Assembly (NCBI RefSeq): GCF_026262505.1
Contig: NC_067207.1
Location: forward strand, 2,488,252-2,552,251
Source of the DNA: Trichomonas vaginalis G3
Taxonomy: Eukaryota > Parabasalia > Trichomonadida > Trichomonadidae
Length of the DNA stretch: 64,000 bases
Direction of reading: 5' to 3'
The notes below the pieces were generated by a model, which worked only from the letters and a program-made list of their open reading frames with translations, made no database searches and was not told the DNA's origin. Every line of letters begins with the position of its first letter. The first letter of the stretch is position 1. Of the stretch, positions 10,401 through 20,400 are shown one piece after another. A program made the position numbers and the translations under genes.

Positions 10401-13400
10401 TTCGCTTGTTGCATTTGGTTCATTTCATCTCTCAAGTTCTTCTCCAAATCACTAATTTCATTGTGATGCTTCTCATTCAAATCAGAAATTTCTTTGTCTT
10501 TTGAAGAATTCAACTGATTTAATTTAAGTCTCAGATTTGAAAGTTCTAAGTCATATTTATCCTTAAGATCACTTATCTCTTTGTCTTTCTCTGCTCTAAG
10601 ATTTTCTTTTTCACTTCTTAAGTTATTTTGTAAAAGTGACATTTCATTTTGATGTTTTTCTTTCATTTCAGAAATTTCTTTTTGTTTTTCAGAAATTATT
10701 TCTTGTGATGAACTCATGAGTTTATTTAACTTATCCTGTAACTCATTTGATGATTGGGAATACTTCTGTTGATTATCAGAAATGATTGATTCAATCAATT
10801 TCTTTGTTTCTTGTTCTTTATCAGCCAATTCTTTGATATGTTGTGCTTTTATGTCTGAGATCTCTTTTACATGTTGTAGTTTGATATTTGCTATTTCATC
10901 TTCATGAGAAATGTTCATTTTACCAATATCTCCTTGTAAATCAGCAATTTTCTTGTTTTGTTTTTGTATTGTTACATTTTGTTCATCAATTACATTTTGT
11001 TTTGCAGCAGCCAAAGAATCCTTTTCTCCCAAAGCAACATTAAGTTTAGATATCTCTATTTTATCACTTTGCAATTGATTATTTAGTTTGTTATTTTCAT
11101 CTTCTAATTGTGTAATTTGTTCTGACAATTTTTGTTTTGCATTGATTTGTTCATTAACAGCATTCATTGATGTATCATTCAATGAGTTAATATGATCATT
11201 CAAAGACTGTATTTGTTGGTCCTTTATGTCATTAGAGTTCTTAAGAACAATAATGTCATGGTTTAATGATGATTTAGTTTCGTCTAAAGTTTGTGTCAAA
11301 TTTGCAATTTCATTTTTATCATTTCTTATTTGTTCTTGTAATTGTTTGACTAATAAGTCCTTTTTAGCAGCATTCTCATGCAAAGCTTCTAAATTCTTCG
11401 TATTCTCAGCAATTTCTGCATCTTTCAGAGAAATGTTAGAATTTAATTTCGAATTCTTTTCTTTTAGATCCGAAATCTCTTTAATTTTACCTTGTATTGT
11501 CTGTTCAGAGCTTTCAACAAGTTTCTGATAGTTGTTTTTGAGTTCTTCGTTAGAACTTGTCAGATTTGAAACTTGAGAATTCAAAGAATCAATGTTAGAA
11601 TTCATTTGTTGGTTCTTTGATGATAAATTCGAAATTTCCGCTTTCAAATCATTGATTTCTTTGGTTTTCTCAGTGTTTTCTTGTACAGCTTTCGCCAGGA
11701 ATTGTTGGGTTTCTTCTTTGTTGTTCGCGTATTCGTTTTCCATCAATTTTTTGAGAACTTCGTTTTGAGAAATTTGTGATTTTAGAGTTTCAACTTGCGA
11801 ATTAAGTTCCGTATTTTGTCTTGTCATATCCGCTAAATTACTCTTTAAATCCAAATTCTCTTTACTTTTCTCCGAAATTTCTGATGTCAGTTTTCCTATC
11901 GTTTCATTATTCTTTTGTTTAATTGTTTCCAAGTCTGATTTAAGTATTTGCAAGGCTGTTTCGTTATCTTTCAATTTGAGATTATTTACGTCATTTGATC
12001 TCTTGAGGTTTTCGTTTTCTGCCTTCATTTTCGCGAGTTCTGCCACTTTTTGAGAATTTTCATTCTTAAGATTTTCAATTAATTCAGAAGAATGTTTAGA
12101 AGAAGCTTCGTATTCAGCTTGTATTGTTTGTTTACTGTTTTCTAATGCAAGCTGTGCTCTTTTTGCAGCAGAAACTTCATTCATTAACCTTCCAATTTCT
12201 TTTGTTTTTTCACTACTTTCTGCTGATAAATCTTTAATTGCCTGGGAATGATTCTTTTTAGTTGCTTCGTATTCTGACTGCAGAATCTTTAGTTGGTTCG
12301 ATGTATGGTCCAATAAATTAGCTGTATCTGTTTGTTTCCTCTTTGATTCAGTGATTTTGCTTTGAAGTTTCGCGATTGTTTCTGTTTTTTGTGCAATTTC
12401 ATTTTGAAGCTTGTTTTCGAGTTCAGTTTGCTTCTGTTGAGATGATTTGAAGTCATTCTGGTACTGTTTGGCCTTGGCATTAAATGACTCGAGTTGGATT
12501 TCCATTTCTTCGTTCTTCTTATTTACAGAATCTAATTGATTCTTTAGATTGGCAATTTCTTTGTCTTTGGTACTGATTTCTGTTGAAAGTTTGGATTCTG
12601 TGTCGTTTAGCTGATCTTGTGTTGAATCTAAATCATCTTGTAAAGATTTTCTTTGTGTTTCAGTCTGTTGGAGCTTGGCCTGTGATATTTCGAATTCCCT
12701 ATGCAATGTAGCATTTTGGGCTTGTAATTTTGCAATTTCATCGTTCTTTGAATTCAATTCATTATGAAGACCTTCAATCATGTTATTTGTCATATTACGA
12801 GTTGTTTCGATGGATGATTGCAATGCTTGTTTAGTGTTTTCTGCTTGTTGAATCCTTGAAAGCATCTCTGAAACTTGAGATTTCAATTTTGTTGCTTCTT
12901 CTGACTTGGAAGTGAGTTCTTGAGTAAGTTTCTCAACAAGTTCGTTTGAGTGCTGCCTGGAATTATCATATTCGGATTGAATTAATGACTTAAGATTCTC
13001 ATTTTGTTGAAGTTGAGACTTTGTGGTTTCAAGAGATACCTCTGTCTCATGTAACTTCCTATTAGCATCAGCCAATTGCTCATTTAAGCGTTTAACTGTT
13101 TGTTTTGTTTGATCATTTTCGTATTCAAGATTTTTGATTGAATTTGCCTTATCATTTAGTTCGTTTTGTGCGTCTAATAGTTTGTTTGTCGTTTTTCCTA
13201 GCTCTGATTTAAGATTTTTTGCTTGTTTTTCAGAGGAATTTTTGGCATCTAACAAATTTTGGATTTGTGAAGGTATTTCTGAAGGATTTGATTTTAACAT
13301 CTTTGTAATGGCGTCTTGTTGTTCTTTTAAGTTCTGATGATGTTGAATTAACTGTTTGATTGTTTCATGTGTTTTTTCAGGAGAACAGCCAAGACTTGAG

Positions 13401-14215
13401 ATTGCTTGCTGTAGTATTTTATGGCTGTTCAATAAATTGTTGATTGTAGGTTCGATTTGATTATCATTTTTCAACCCAAGAACCGTTAGAATCCCGGATT
13501 TGATTGAAACTAACTCATCACGTTCCTTTTTGAGATTGGAAATGTTATCTGATGAACTCGATTGTAAACTCGATAGTTGAGTCGATAATTTGTTATTTTC
13601 TTTCTCCAAATTAAGTTTATTTTGCATTAATTCTTGTAACAGCGTAGGTATTTTGTCTGCATCTTTGCAGTTAATGGTTTTTGTGATGTTTTCAAGCTGT
13701 TTTTGGTATAATTGTTTTTCTTGTAAAAGATTAGAAACAACAGAGGCAATTTTATCGTCATCTGTTTGAAGCGAGTTCTTGAGATCTCCAAAAATTTTAA
13801 GAAGCTGAGCAATAATTGGAGAGTAATCCTTATTATCTTCAGATTTATCTCCGAATGCTTTTGCGATCAAATCATAAAAATCGCTATGTAGTTTCATGTT
13901 TTTGACCATTCTCTCTAGTTCTTCGAGAGAAATTTGATCGGGAATATCAAATAAATTCAAAACGAGATTTAAATTTTTGTTCTTTTCTAACAATTCTGTC
14001 TTAAGCTTCTGATTTATCGTTTTTAACTTCTCAATGGCCTTTTGCTGTTCTTCTGTTTGCTTCTTGAGTCGCATTGCTTGAATTTTATCGCCAATTAAGT
14101 CGTCAAATGTAGTTTGCAACTGATCATTAATTTCATCTCGGACCTGGAGAGAAAAGTTGCTCTCAGAAGGCGTTGCACGGATGCCAGGCCGTGCATTTGC
14201 CTCTTTTTCAGACAT
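7463..14215 (-). CDS. giant coiled-coil protein with degenerate 'L-G' repeats at both ends (2250 aa)
   Basis: One uninterrupted frame of 2250 codons; ATG at 14215 lies about 16 bases behind the initiator TCATTTT. Residues about 330-1570 are an almost continuous coiled coil of E, K, N, Q and S with leucine heptads. Within it, about residues 1100-1500, is a semi-regular series of K-E-I-S-D-L-x-E-K-H-H-N-E units. Both ends instead carry a repeated unit of roughly 36 residues. The unit is a short helix ending in L-G-[IVLA], a variable acidic loop, then I-x-x-L and a coiled-coil stretch (see findings). The last 50 residues are basic and rich in S, T and P (TP sites), as in phosphorylated cytoskeletal tails. 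No motor, kinase or membrane domain is visible. A structural cytoskeletal or Golgin-like role is inference; similar proteins are often misnamed 'viral A-type inclusion protein'. Confidence 0.9.
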   Translation of the reverse strand: MSEKEANARPGIRATPSESNFSLQVRDEINDQLQTTFDDLIGDKIQAMRLKKQTEEQQKAIEKLKTINQKLKTELLEKNKNLNLVLNLFDIPDQISLEELERMVKNMKLHSDFYDLIAKAFGDKSEDNKDYSPIIAQLLKIFGDLKNSLQTDDDKIASVVSNLLQEKQLYQKQLENITKTINCKDADKIPTLLQELMQNKLNLEKENNKLSTQLSSLQSSSSDNISNLKKERDELVSIKSGILTVLGLKNDNQIEPTINNLLNSHKILQQAISSLGCSPEKTHETIKQLIQHHQNLKEQQDAITKMLKSNPSEIPSQIQNLLDAKNSSEKQAKNLKSELGKTTNKLLDAQNELNDKANSIKNLEYENDQTKQTVKRLNEQLADANRKLHETEVSLETTKSQLQQNENLKSLIQSEYDNSRQHSNELVEKLTQELTSKSEEATKLKSQVSEMLSRIQQAENTKQALQSSIETTRNMTNNMIEGLHNELNSKNDEIAKLQAQNATLHREFEISQAKLQQTETQRKSLQDDLDSTQDQLNDTESKLSTEISTKDKEIANLKNQLDSVNKKNEEMEIQLESFNAKAKQYQNDFKSSQQKQTELENKLQNEIAQKTETIAKLQSKITESKRKQTDTANLLDHTSNQLKILQSEYEATKKNHSQAIKDLSAESSEKTKEIGRLMNEVSAAKRAQLALENSKQTIQAEYEASSKHSSELIENLKNENSQKVAELAKMKAENENLKRSNDVNNLKLKDNETALQILKSDLETIKQKNNETIGKLTSEISEKSKENLDLKSNLADMTRQNTELNSQVETLKSQISQNEVLKKLMENEYANNKEETQQFLAKAVQENTEKTKEINDLKAEISNLSSKNQQMNSNIDSLNSQVSNLTSSNEELKNNYQKLVESSEQTIQGKIKEISDLKEKNSKLNSNISLKDAEIAENTKNLEALHENAAKKDLLVKQLQEQIRNDKNEIANLTQTLDETKSSLNHDIIVLKNSNDIKDQQIQSLNDHINSLNDTSMNAVNEQINAKQKLSEQITQLEDENNKLNNQLQSDKIEISKLNVALGEKDSLAAAKQNVIDEQNVTIQKQNKKIADLQGDIGKMNISHEDEIANIKLQHVKEISDIKAQHIKELADKEQETKKLIESIISDNQQKYSQSSNELQDKLNKLMSSSQEIISEKQKEISEMKEKHQNEMSLLQNNLRSEKENLRAEKDKEISDLKDKYDLELSNLRLKLNQLNSSKDKEISDLNEKHHNEISDLEKNLRDEMNQMQQAKKDEINELREKQRQELSQSRTEYSQLQQNSAKEISDLNEKHHNEMKDLQNSFKQEMDKLQDAKTKEIQELNDKLNQLQLSKSNEISELKEKQQNEFSLKSKEISGIKQKHHQEIDSLNEKHLEEIENMQVNHVNELQTLKDQHHQQILDLQNQSRIDMDLVKNQKLKEITELNKKHHDELEKLQIDHRIELDQMNSQKLKEITAMNDKHHEEIIAIQNSSRNELDKIQKTRQQEVSGLMAQRAKDLQENTKTIENLKKENSSLQVENKTLKSQLENIRLQIKETSKELTEMQSAFSNRSRVFDESLSLMRSTLEKIRMILGLPADVSVEEIASSVDNLMKNFAKHQLEVCKALDLPKRSPLKEIRGKINELSGTSHSLQEITTNLGLQNSPDAINEHIKTLHGVCRKLESEVRKRDTQLSGIAISLGAEDPSQIDNQIQTILEENDNLKTEIDVSQMNNKSLCSTLGVDEEENVDRHVDRLIRDKSQMERAQKKLAELVGVENDDNSSAVVYQKVAQMQRTQEQLTKILGTENIEDAVSDLHKQSEELNSIFESVNNDENGSIVYQASSQKEIVGQLITKNGNLSSQMAEIGKLMNVSTFQDIKRAINFLLSENERLTKTEADGIELRQQIADIIDTPGILDTTNNDMILAAVRNTKNSLTETKESLDQQTKLMSKALGVKGKTPEALARGAIEIRRREKEYKQTLERQNEMTFGIAKMLGIQYDGEKKTYGDIELAIGKLISTTNILKDKVGEVVGIPPNLRDAASIATEVRKLSESAKDCDLMRKTVGELEKSKQELQRIAFKPKKNSSSQTDPIPDELVPILHQQADELRDARQTIFTQENNLSRSREEANILRSSLSSIYEALGSNVSTPREAVYEIGRLRMSNSDLSKSVLEYQKIPIPSSALSEYQKAQMAHLVAQSDKLYRQTENLKEQVSPARTPRSTYSLSTPLKGETPKRTPLSQRKFGYDKSPYQGSP

Positions 14216-14226
14216 TTTTCAACAAA

Positions 14227-14233
14227 AAAATGA
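14227..14233 (-). promoter_or_regulatory. initiator (Inr) of the giant coiled-coil gene
   Basis: On the minus strand TCATTTT fits the trichomonad initiator TCA-Y-T-W. Taking its A as the first transcribed base gives a leader of about 16 nucleotides, the usual length in Trichomonas. Confidence 0.65.
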
Positions 14234-14711
14234 CTTTTCAATATGAGCAATATTTTACATCTATTGTCGTCAAAAACGAATTTTTATTGTTCTCTTGAGT
14301 TCCTTTACTGACCCTTAAATTCTTTCAAATTTACGTTAATTCTCAAAATATCAAAATCTTTCAAAACTTGTTATTAACAGCTGGGCAATTCATCTCTTTC
14401 TCTGAACTTTGTTTGATGAAGTAGATTCATGCTTTCTGATATGAAGAGATAGAAAGCAGATATTAAAGAAATAAATCGATATATTAGTAAAAATTGCACA
14501 GACTTTGATATATTGTTAAAAAGCAAGCATATATCCTAATAATCTAGTTTTCATCCCGGTTTGGAATGATGAAAGAAACTCGAAAAGTGACATGACAATT
14601 CCTTACAGTACAACACCAATAATCTTTGATGTGAAAAATGGAATAGTATCAATTACAAAGCTAAATGCATCAATGTACAAAAAATTGAATATAAAAAGTG
14701 TCGGAGGAAGT

Positions 14712-14718
14712 TCACTTT
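14712..14718 (+). promoter_or_regulatory. initiator (Inr) of the TEX264-like gene
   Basis: TCACTTT matches the trichomonad initiator exactly. The A at 14714 would start a leader of about 15 nucleotides. It also decides the start codon: the longer frame from TTG at 14717 would begin inside the initiator. Confidence 0.7.
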
Positions 14719-14728
14719 GATAAGTTAC

Positions 14729-15322
14729 ATGTCAACATTTTTTGTGCTTGCAATTGTAGGTGTCATTGTTGTCATTGCATTACTTCTGGTCAAATTCCAT
14801 TTATTCACTACCCCTGTTGTGAAAGAAGAATATATTTCAAAGTTCAAAGTAGTTTATACAACATTTGTTGGTCCATATTCTCAAGCGTACAAGATGTATG
14901 CTGTTGTTGAATCAGCACTTTCTAAAGCAAATGATGGCAAGGATTTCTCTAAAGTTCCATGTTTCGGAATTTATTATGATAAACCAAAATCTGTTCCAGA
15001 TGAGAAATTAAGATCAGTTGTTGGTAAGATTGTTGAAGATAATGTTGAGATCCCGAACTCAGACGATGGAAGCATCAAATCAGAAGAAATAGAGTTAGGA
15101 GATGTTGTTGTTTCTCATTTCCCATTCCAATCCTTCGTTGATATATTTGTTGGAATTTCTAAATGCTACCCTGCTCTGAACAAATATACTGAAGAACACA
15201 AAGAAATTCAACTTGCAGGTCCAATGGTCGAATTATATGGCTATGTTCCAGAGAATATATCTTATATTGCACCTAAAGGAAAGAGAACAGGAATTCTCCA
15301 AGATTTCCCAGTAAAGAATTAA
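14729..15322 (+). CDS. TEX264-like ER membrane protein (GyrI-like domain)
   Basis: A 197-residue protein. It begins with one N-terminal membrane segment (about residues 4-24, V, I, A and L rich), followed by a GyrI-like domain. The diagnostic stretch is F-G-I-Y-Y-D-K-P-K-S-V-P-D-E-K-L-R-S-V-V near residues 79-98, matching Y-Y-D-N-P-x-x-V-P-x-x-K-C-R-x-x-V-G in TEX264. A later V-S-H-F-P-F block and C-Y-P-A-L-N-K-Y also align. In animals TEX264 is an ER-phagy receptor whose long tail binds Atg8. Here the protein stops about 115 residues earlier than human TEX264, and I see no clear Atg8-binding motif ([FWY]-x-x-[LIV] in an acidic context) in the short tail. The stop reads TAAA. Confidence 0.8.
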   Translation: MSTFFVLAIVGVIVVIALLLVKFHLFTTPVVKEEYISKFKVVYTTFVGPYSQAYKMYAVVESALSKANDGKDFSKVPCFGIYYDKPKSVPDEKLRSVVGKIVEDNVEIPNSDDGSIKSEEIELGDVVVSHFPFQSFVDIFVGISKCYPALNKYTEEHKEIQLAGPMVELYGYVPENISYIAPKGKRTGILQDFPVKN

Positions 15323-15730
15323 AAAATTATTTTATTTTTAACTATTCTTCATATTTAAGTGTTGTCAAAGCCAAATATCCTTAAAATATTATAATATCAA
15401 TAGAGAATTGAATTAAAATTTTAAACATTTTCCAATAATTTTTATATGATTTCATTTTCCTTTGCAAAATACATGAATGCACATATAAGCTTTATTTCAA
15501 ATGTATTTTTGAATGCCAATTATTGAATCCAGATATAAATGTAAATTTGGATATCAAATCAAAATTTATGCATTAAAACATATATAAACAGAAGATACTA
15601 GTGGGTATCATCACTATATCATTATGATACTATAAATTTTATTAATATAAAAATTATGATAAAAAATCATGGTAAAAAATTTATTAAATATACAAACAAT
15701 ATGGTTGAAATTGCAATGTTAATGTTGTTG
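15323..15730. other. intergenic between converging 3' ends
   Basis: AT-rich. A small hairpin with a 7-bp stem (GTATCAT at 15605-15611 with ATGATAC at 15624-15630) is the only structure seen. Confidence 0.4.
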
Positions 15731-16351
15731 TTATATTCCGAGGATCATACTAATGAAATGAGTTTGATCAAATGGAGAAACATCAATGTATTGGTTTTTG
15801 CAAACATAATATAAGTCTTTGACGCAGTCAAGAAGTGCGTAGTTGTTTGATTCTGATGAAAAATTGAATAATGATTCTTCATGAAGTTTTTCGTCTAATT
15901 TATCCTTAGAGTCAATATATTCTTGTATTACCTCTTTCATATGAGTCGAAATCTTATAGCTTGGGACAGTTTGTTTGATTTTAGGTTTCTCATTTAATTT
16001 TATTCTATTTTCAGCAACAATTTTCTCAACACGATCTCTCAATGCTTTGTATTTATCAGCTCTTCTCTTGAAAACATCATGATTGTATTTTTCTTGTTTG
16101 ATAACAATTAATCCAAGAATTTGTGAGATACTGTATATCTTTTTCTTAAGAAATTCAATGTTTTGCTGTGTCTTTGCTGATTTTTCACGTACTTCGTTGA
16201 TCTTATCTTTAATATCTTGTAGAGATGGTTGATTTTTAATAAATTTTGCTTCATTCCTAATTGCTTCAATCTTTTCGAATAATGCAACAGTTTCTTCTGA
16301 ATGTGGTGCCTCTAAATCCTTTAATATCTGTGTAATCAACTCATAATCCAT
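15731..16351 (-). CDS. hypothetical coiled-coil protein (206 aa)
   Basis: The first ATG is at 16351; an earlier TTG in the same frame was not used. The protein is not recognised. Residues about 40-125 are predominantly helical and heptad-like. The block I-E-F-L-K-K-K-I-Y-S-I-S-Q-I-L-G-L-I near residues 65-82 may pack against a partner. A short basic linker and a C-terminal globular-looking segment follow (N-Y-A-L-L-D-C-V-K-D-L-Y-Y-V-C). The length and build are those of a subunit of a complex such as a kinetochore, dynein or transport assembly, but nothing decides which. It shares a 55-bp promoter region with the SF3A2 gene. Confidence 0.6.
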   Translation of the reverse strand: MDYELITQILKDLEAPHSEETVALFEKIEAIRNEAKFIKNQPSLQDIKDKINEVREKSAKTQQNIEFLKKKIYSISQILGLIVIKQEKYNHDVFKRRADKYKALRDRVEKIVAENRIKLNEKPKIKQTVPSYKISTHMKEVIQEYIDSKDKLDEKLHEESLFNFSSESNNYALLDCVKDLYYVCKNQYIDVSPFDQTHFISMILGI

Positions 16352-16406
16352 TTTTGTCAAAAATAAAAGTCACTTTTTTCTCAAATCCAAGAATTTTTTT
16401 GAAAAA
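16352..16406. promoter_or_regulatory. 55-bp bidirectional promoter region
   Basis: The ATG codons of the coiled-coil gene (minus) and of SF3A2 (plus) are only 55 bases apart. TCACTTT at 16370-16376 is a good initiator for the plus gene (36-base leader). No equally good initiator is visible for the minus gene. Confidence 0.5.
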
Positions 16407-17066
16407 ATGGATGATGGCGGTCCTATTGGTGGTAAACACGGAGCTGGCGAATACAATGAGCAGCTATCTAAAATTGCTAGGGCAAACAGGCTTCAAACAT
16501 TAACTGGATCCACAGTAAATTTAGAAAATGACCAATATTTAATGCGTAACCAAAATGGTTTGTTAGAATGCAAGTTATGTTGCACAACTCATAAAACCGA
16601 AGCAAGCTATCTCAATCATACCTATGGAAAAACTCACCAGAGAAACTTAGAGAGAAGAAGAATTACATTAGCCAGAAAGGAAGCTATTGCTGGTGGTATT
16701 CGTTCTGGTACACAAGTCAAAGTTGATCCTGCAAAAAATACATTAAAAATCGGTGATCCTTCTTTCGAAGTCATTAAAAAACGAGATATAACAACAGGAA
16801 ATCTTACTATTCTAGTCGAACTTGGATATCCTGATATAAAGAAGTATACATCACCAAAATACAGAATAATGTCAACATATGAACAAACAGTTGAGCCCCC
16901 AGATCCAAATCACAAGTACCTTCTTTTCGCAGCAATTCCATACAACACTGTTTGCTTCAAAATTCCTAATATGAATATAATAAATGATAAAATCATCGAA
17001 GATTGGAAACCCCATGAAAAAAAGTATACTTTCCAATTAACCCTTACACCAAATGTTGATCAATAG
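16407..17066 (+). CDS. SF3A2: splicing factor 3A subunit 2 (SF3A2 / Prp11)
   Basis: A 219-residue protein colinear with the conserved part of SF3A2. It starts G-G-K-H-G-A-G (residues 8-14). A matrin-type zinc finger follows with C55, C58, H71 and H77 in the order E-C-K-L-C..H..S-Y-L-N-H-T-Y-G-K-T-H-Q. The core has I-G-D-P-S-F-E-V and E-Q-T-V-E-P-P-D-P, closing with a conserved A-A-I-P-Y-N-T-V-C-F-K-I-P block. In the U2 snRNP it links SF3A3 to U2 at branch-site recognition. The long proline-rich tail of metazoan SF3A2 is absent, as in yeast Prp11. Its presence fits trichomonads, which have few introns but a full spliceosome. Confidence 0.93.
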   Translation: MDDGGPIGGKHGAGEYNEQLSKIARANRLQTLTGSTVNLENDQYLMRNQNGLLECKLCCTTHKTEASYLNHTYGKTHQRNLERRRITLARKEAIAGGIRSGTQVKVDPAKNTLKIGDPSFEVIKKRDITTGNLTILVELGYPDIKKYTSPKYRIMSTYEQTVEPPDPNHKYLLFAAIPYNTVCFKIPNMNIINDKIIEDWKPHEKKYTFQLTLTPNVDQ

Positions 17067-17449
17067 ATTAGTATTTACTGTTTTAATACATTTGGAAAAA
17101 AAATTATTAGCAAAATTTTCGAATTTTAGATTGTTTGAATAATATATTGTTATGTAATAAATTTTATTTTTCTATACTCATAATCTTTTCTCATTACCAA
17201 TAACTTAACTTGAAATAAAATTTCATTTTTTATTTGAAAATTAAAACTAAGAAAGATACCTTAATATCTTTATCTTTTTTGTTCCTTACCTTAATATTTC
17301 TGATCCTAAAATCTTGTCACTATGAATTAATCCTTTTCATTAAACAATAATTTAACTCAAATATAGTATTTTAGTATCTAAAAGCTATCTAAATGGAAAT
17401 TCAATAAAATGATAATATAAATCTACATAATAAATTATATATTTATTCA
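17067..17449. other. intergenic between converging 3' ends
   Basis: AT-rich; a short direct repeat (TACCTTAATAT at about 17258 and 17288) is the only pattern. Confidence 0.4.
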
Positions 17450-20400
17450 TTAGATGAATGATAAATGAGAAACTTCTTTTCTCTCTTCGGGTGAATCATT
17501 TGAGTCCTTCTTCTTCATATCAATGAGAATGAAGACTGAAATTACTATTACAGCAACAATAAAGATAGAAAGTACTACAACACCAGGAATCCACTTCTTA
17601 TTTCCATTTCCATTTTCACCATTTCCTTCTGTTGAATTTGTGTAATCAGATTCATTTACTTCTTCCATCTTATGCAATATCTCTTCTTGGTATTTTAATT
17701 TTGGCCATGTTGGCGGATTTTCAACAACAAATTCCATTGCGTTGACAAATGTTTTTGTGCATCCAGGACTTCTGTTAAAAAGACCACCATTTGATTCTTT
17801 TGTGATAATCTGATAAACAGGATCAGACCATGTATATTCATCTACAACAAGATTCTTTGGACTAACTCTTATCTCTCCCTTGTTCGGAGGGAAATAAACA
17901 GTAAATCCGGAACCAGATGTTTTAGGACCTTGGCATCTAACGCTATATCTAATACTATAATTTCCTCCTGAGTTGAAGTAGTGCATGAACTTATTGAATG
18001 GTCTAAAGTAATAGTTTGGCTCCTGATACATGCTATGGAATGAAGTAACACCTGTAAATGATTTGTTATCAGATTCGTAGCTGATTCTACCAATTTTTTC
18101 GTAGTTAAGGTAAAAATCAGGAATAACAATTCTATCACCTTTAGCAAATCCCCAAGGCTTTGATGAATCATGGGATGTTGAATCTGGTTTTTGTTCGAAT
18201 GATGGAGCATTTGGATAAGAATCATATGGAGTGAAAATGAATCTCTTTGAGAATGACCTTGTTTGACCAAAATCGATCCAAGGAGTTGAGAAAGTAACTC
18301 TAACTTTCTTTGATGTTCTATTAACATGAATAACAAAGAAATCATAACCAATTGGAAATGTTATTTCGACACCTTTCTTTGTTGTTGCATCAATGATTAC
18401 TAATTTTGTTGATTTGTTTAGTTTCTTACCGAAATGATCAAATTCCATGTTGTTTTGTAACTGATGGTAATTCCATTCACCATTGTCCAATTTATAAGCT
18501 GTTCTTGTTGCATCTCCTAAGTCAAATGCAGCTGTTACAAAATTGCGATTATTATAAAATTCTGCTTTTCTTTGGTAATTAAAGTCAACTGTTAAAGATG
18601 TTGGCGAAGCTGTCATTGTTTTTGTGATTGCTTGACCAGCATCTTCATATTGCAATGTAGCGGAATTTGCCGTTGTTGACTTCAATGTATAATTCCATGA
18701 TGAAGGAGCTGTGATATCAGATCTATCGTAAACAACAAAATCGATACCTTCTGGTTTCAAAAATTCCTTTCCTGACTTTGTCAATGAGATGATTCTTCCG
18801 AAAATGCTGTGGTCACCTGTAACAGCTTTGATTGGATCACTTGTAGCAGTAATAGCTGGTCTGTCATCAATGAGATTCTTAATTTTTTCATAAAACGTTC
18901 TTTCCCATCTCAAGAAGCAAACGCCATCTAAATATGGATCTCTCATTTCAATACTTGGGCAGCTCTTCAATATCAATTCGATGGCTTCTTTCATCTTTGG
19001 TGTTGCACCGAAATTGACTTTATCTCCTTTAACATATGGCTCGTTATTTCCACCATCTCTTGCCATGAAAAATTGAGAAATTAAAACAGAGACTCTTGAC
19101 ATTTCAATATTATATGTGTATCTTGAATTTCCATCGTTCTTTGAAGCTTCAATTGCTTGATCGAAAAGCCATTTTGCGTGATCAACAAATTCTCCTGGAA
19201 CAAATCTTGGAACTCCGTGATGAGAATACAGATATGAATTTTTACAGTCCGTTCTCATTAAATCTTCTGTATCATTGAGAAATTGAATGATATAAGGAGC
19301 AGCAGATGGTCCGTAGTAATTGTAGCAGAAATCATCTCGACCCCAAGTATCATTTACCCATGGATTCCACATCAACTTTGAGAGTAAATATGTTCTGTAT
19401 TCAACCATATCGCTATGATATCTTGGTGCCAATGAATTGTCTTGTCCTATATATTGTTTTACACTATGTTCAGCATAGAATCTCATGTTTGGTGCTAAAA
19501 CATGATATAATGGATTGATACCCATTGGAGCTCCAAAGTTTCCTACGTAATCCCAAACAGCTAACTTCTTTGTGAGTTTTTCCCATAAAGGAACTCGCAA
19601 TTTGAAATAACCTGCTTCTGTGTCCCCACTTTCATTAATTGGGTGTCCATAATCTATTTCAATTGGGGCCATTCTAACAATAACATTTGGATGGACTTCA
19701 ATGTTACTAGGTGGAGATAAAGTGTAGAAGAAAGCAAATGTTCTAAACTGAAGCTTTGGATATTTCTTGTTAATTTCTGTTGCAAGTCTATTAACAAATT
19801 CAATGTTAACTCCTGAATACCTTCCATTGTATCTTGCTTGATGTTCTCTGCAAGTTGGGCATTCACATGCAGCTCCTGCATCATTCTGGTTCACTTCAAC
19901 CATATATGGTTCTCCATATTTCTCTAAATCGGACAAGATTATATTTAAGAAAACTTGGTAAACACCTTCATTTGTTAAACATGGTTGGGCGTAAGACCTT
20001 ACGCCTCCGATCAGGCCCCAATATTCTGGATATTTACTGATAGGATATTTATCTGGTGGCATGATTTTGTTAAACGACTCAACTCTATAGAAATCTGTAA
20101 CACTGCCACCATATTCATCGAGATTGTCTTCATTAAACCTGAGATGCAGACTGTTCTCCCAGAATGCCTCTACTTCTGAATTGTAAACTGAGCGTTGAAT
20201 CATATGAGAAACTGATTTAATATTTGTATCTGATGGAATTGAAAAAGTTTCACTCTTGGGAAATACATCCATCCTTGCTGATAGCCAACGAACCTTTCCA
20301 AACCTTTCAAATACTTCAAATACGCCATATACGACACCACGATTTGTGGTACCAAGGATAATTAAGTCTTCATTATCATTAAACATAATTTCAAAGCCAT

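Larger units (their letters stand above)
14216..14728. promoter_or_regulatory. divergent intergenic region with initiators for both neighbours
   Basis: This spacer separates the giant coiled-coil gene (leftwards) from the TEX264-like gene (rightwards). An initiator is visible near each start and is listed separately. The middle is AT-rich and shows no other motif I can defend. Confidence 0.5.
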
